DNA from: Apoderus coryli
Taxonomy: Eukaryota; Arthropoda; Insecta; Coleoptera; Attelabidae
Length of the DNA: 64,000 bases
Direction of reading: 5' to 3'
Assembly: GCA_911728435.2 (NCBI GenBank)
Contig: OU452210.1
Location: forward strand, 992,001 to 1,056,000
The notes beneath the pieces are model-generated. The model had not been told where the DNA came from. It did not search any database and worked only from the letters and a program-made list of their open reading frames with translations. A program made the translations under genes and the position numbers. Numbering within the stretch: position 1 is the stretch's first letter; each line of letters opens with the position of its first letter. Below, one piece after another: positions 63,225 to 64,000 of the stretch.

Positions 63225-64000
63225 ATCTATAATAACACATAACCGATTTTATCAAAGTTGAATATTTTTTCTCTACTCTAAAATTAATTTAATTTAAACA
63301 ACTAGAATAATAATAATAATACACAAAAAAAATAGAGACATAGTAGACGTTTTTCATTTGAGATAAAAAAAATCGTCATTTTGTCATACCAATAATATTT
63401 CAATTATCAGCAGCAGCAGTCGCATATAACCAGGTAAAAACCATTATAAAATAAAATAAATAAAAACAAATAATAATAAAACGTAATTTATTGGTACAAA
63501 ACCCCAAAAGGCCATTGACCGAAGTCCTTTGGCCTTAAAATAAAATAAATAAACAAAAATAGTAATAAGAACATACAAAACAGCATTTAATATTTAAACA
63601 AAATATAAGTGCCCAGTTGTCATGTTGTAAATTGTCTTATAACTTCTATTACAGCAAACAATTAAATTGCAGATTCTCAAGCTATAGTTTAATGGCAAAT
63701 AATGGAGAAAAAGTAAATTACGGAATTTAATACCTTCGCTAAAAGGAAGAACAAAAATTCCATGAAGGTAGCATTCAAGTGTTGGGTTCATGAGCTAAAC
63801 CTAAAAAGAGTAACAAAAATACATCTCAAAATCAAAAATATATCAGGTACCTAACCGAAAATTATCATTGATGTCAACCTAAATATATTTTCAATAGTAT
63901 TTTTTATTGTCTTTTTATTTAATAGTGATAGTGAGGGCTTGTAGACAAAGTATAACAAATCAATTTATTCTATACCGCCGTTGCAGTAACTTTTATTACC
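63225..64000. other. no gene recognised; possible LINE 3' end
   Basis: Near 63505-63535 an imperfect inverted pair (CAAAAGGCCATTGACC and GTCCTTTGGCCTT) is followed by AAAATAAAATAAATAAA, like a LINE or SINE tail. A 65-codon minus frame (63594-63791) is unconvincing. Confidence 0.3.

Overview
The window is AT-rich eukaryotic DNA, most likely from an insect. Spliceosomal introns are visible, and the retrotransposons and the Maverick/Polinton are of arthropod type. It is dominated by transposable elements. The only non-transposon genes I can support are two short exons of one host gene on the + strand, at 7803-7986 and 42237-42387. They join in phase across an intron of about 34 kb and encode the N-terminus of a probable membrane protein.

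Left third (1-24 kb). There are decayed LINE and Gypsy pieces (1.4-5.2 kb), a foldback repeat (5.2-5.9 kb) and host exon 1 (7.8 kb). A minus-strand LINE with a PHD-type ORF1 (13.6-8.1 kb) is split by a 1.6-kb TA-flanked DNA transposon (9283-10893). Then come a PIF/Harbinger-like fragment, two minus-strand Gypsy remnants and a decayed BEL/Pao element (18.8-23.7 kb).

Middle (23.7-42 kb). A + strand Gypsy of the 17.6/297 type, with deletions in gag and integrase and a broken env, is interrupted inside its reverse transcriptase by a complete minus-strand Gypsy (25402-31597). That element has identical 273-bp LTRs, a TTAA duplication, and intact gag and pol. It has an extra small myristoylation/membrane ORF before gag, and its pol lies in the +1 frame behind a UUU-CGU shift motif. 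Further repeats and element fragments follow, then host exon 2.

Right third (42.7-63.2 kb). This is a three-level nest. A foldback element with long inverted arms (42.7-63.2 kb) contains a LINE (44694-62548). The LINE's ORF2 contains a complete 14,309-bp Maverick/Polinton (46076-60384; CATTCA duplication). The Maverick carries integrase, packaging ATPase, major and minor capsid proteins, an adenain-like protease, a fibre-like protein and several unknown genes, all as open frames. Its protein-primed DNA polymerase is reduced to a frameshifted C-terminal stub. The virion-building half is therefore preserved while self-replication is lost.

The most interesting signal is inside the Maverick. The adenain-like protease frame has no methionine codon anywhere. 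It is reached by a canonical -1 slippery heptamer (A AAA AAC) placed 3 bases before the stop codon of the preceding gene, a parvovirus-type phospholipase A2 fused to an adenovirus-core-like hydrophobic tail. This predicts a gag-pro-like PLA2-core-protease fusion made by ribosomal frameshifting in a DNA element. Also notable are near-perfect 82-bp palindromes 13 bp from each Maverick end and a spliced zinc-cysteine accessory gene.
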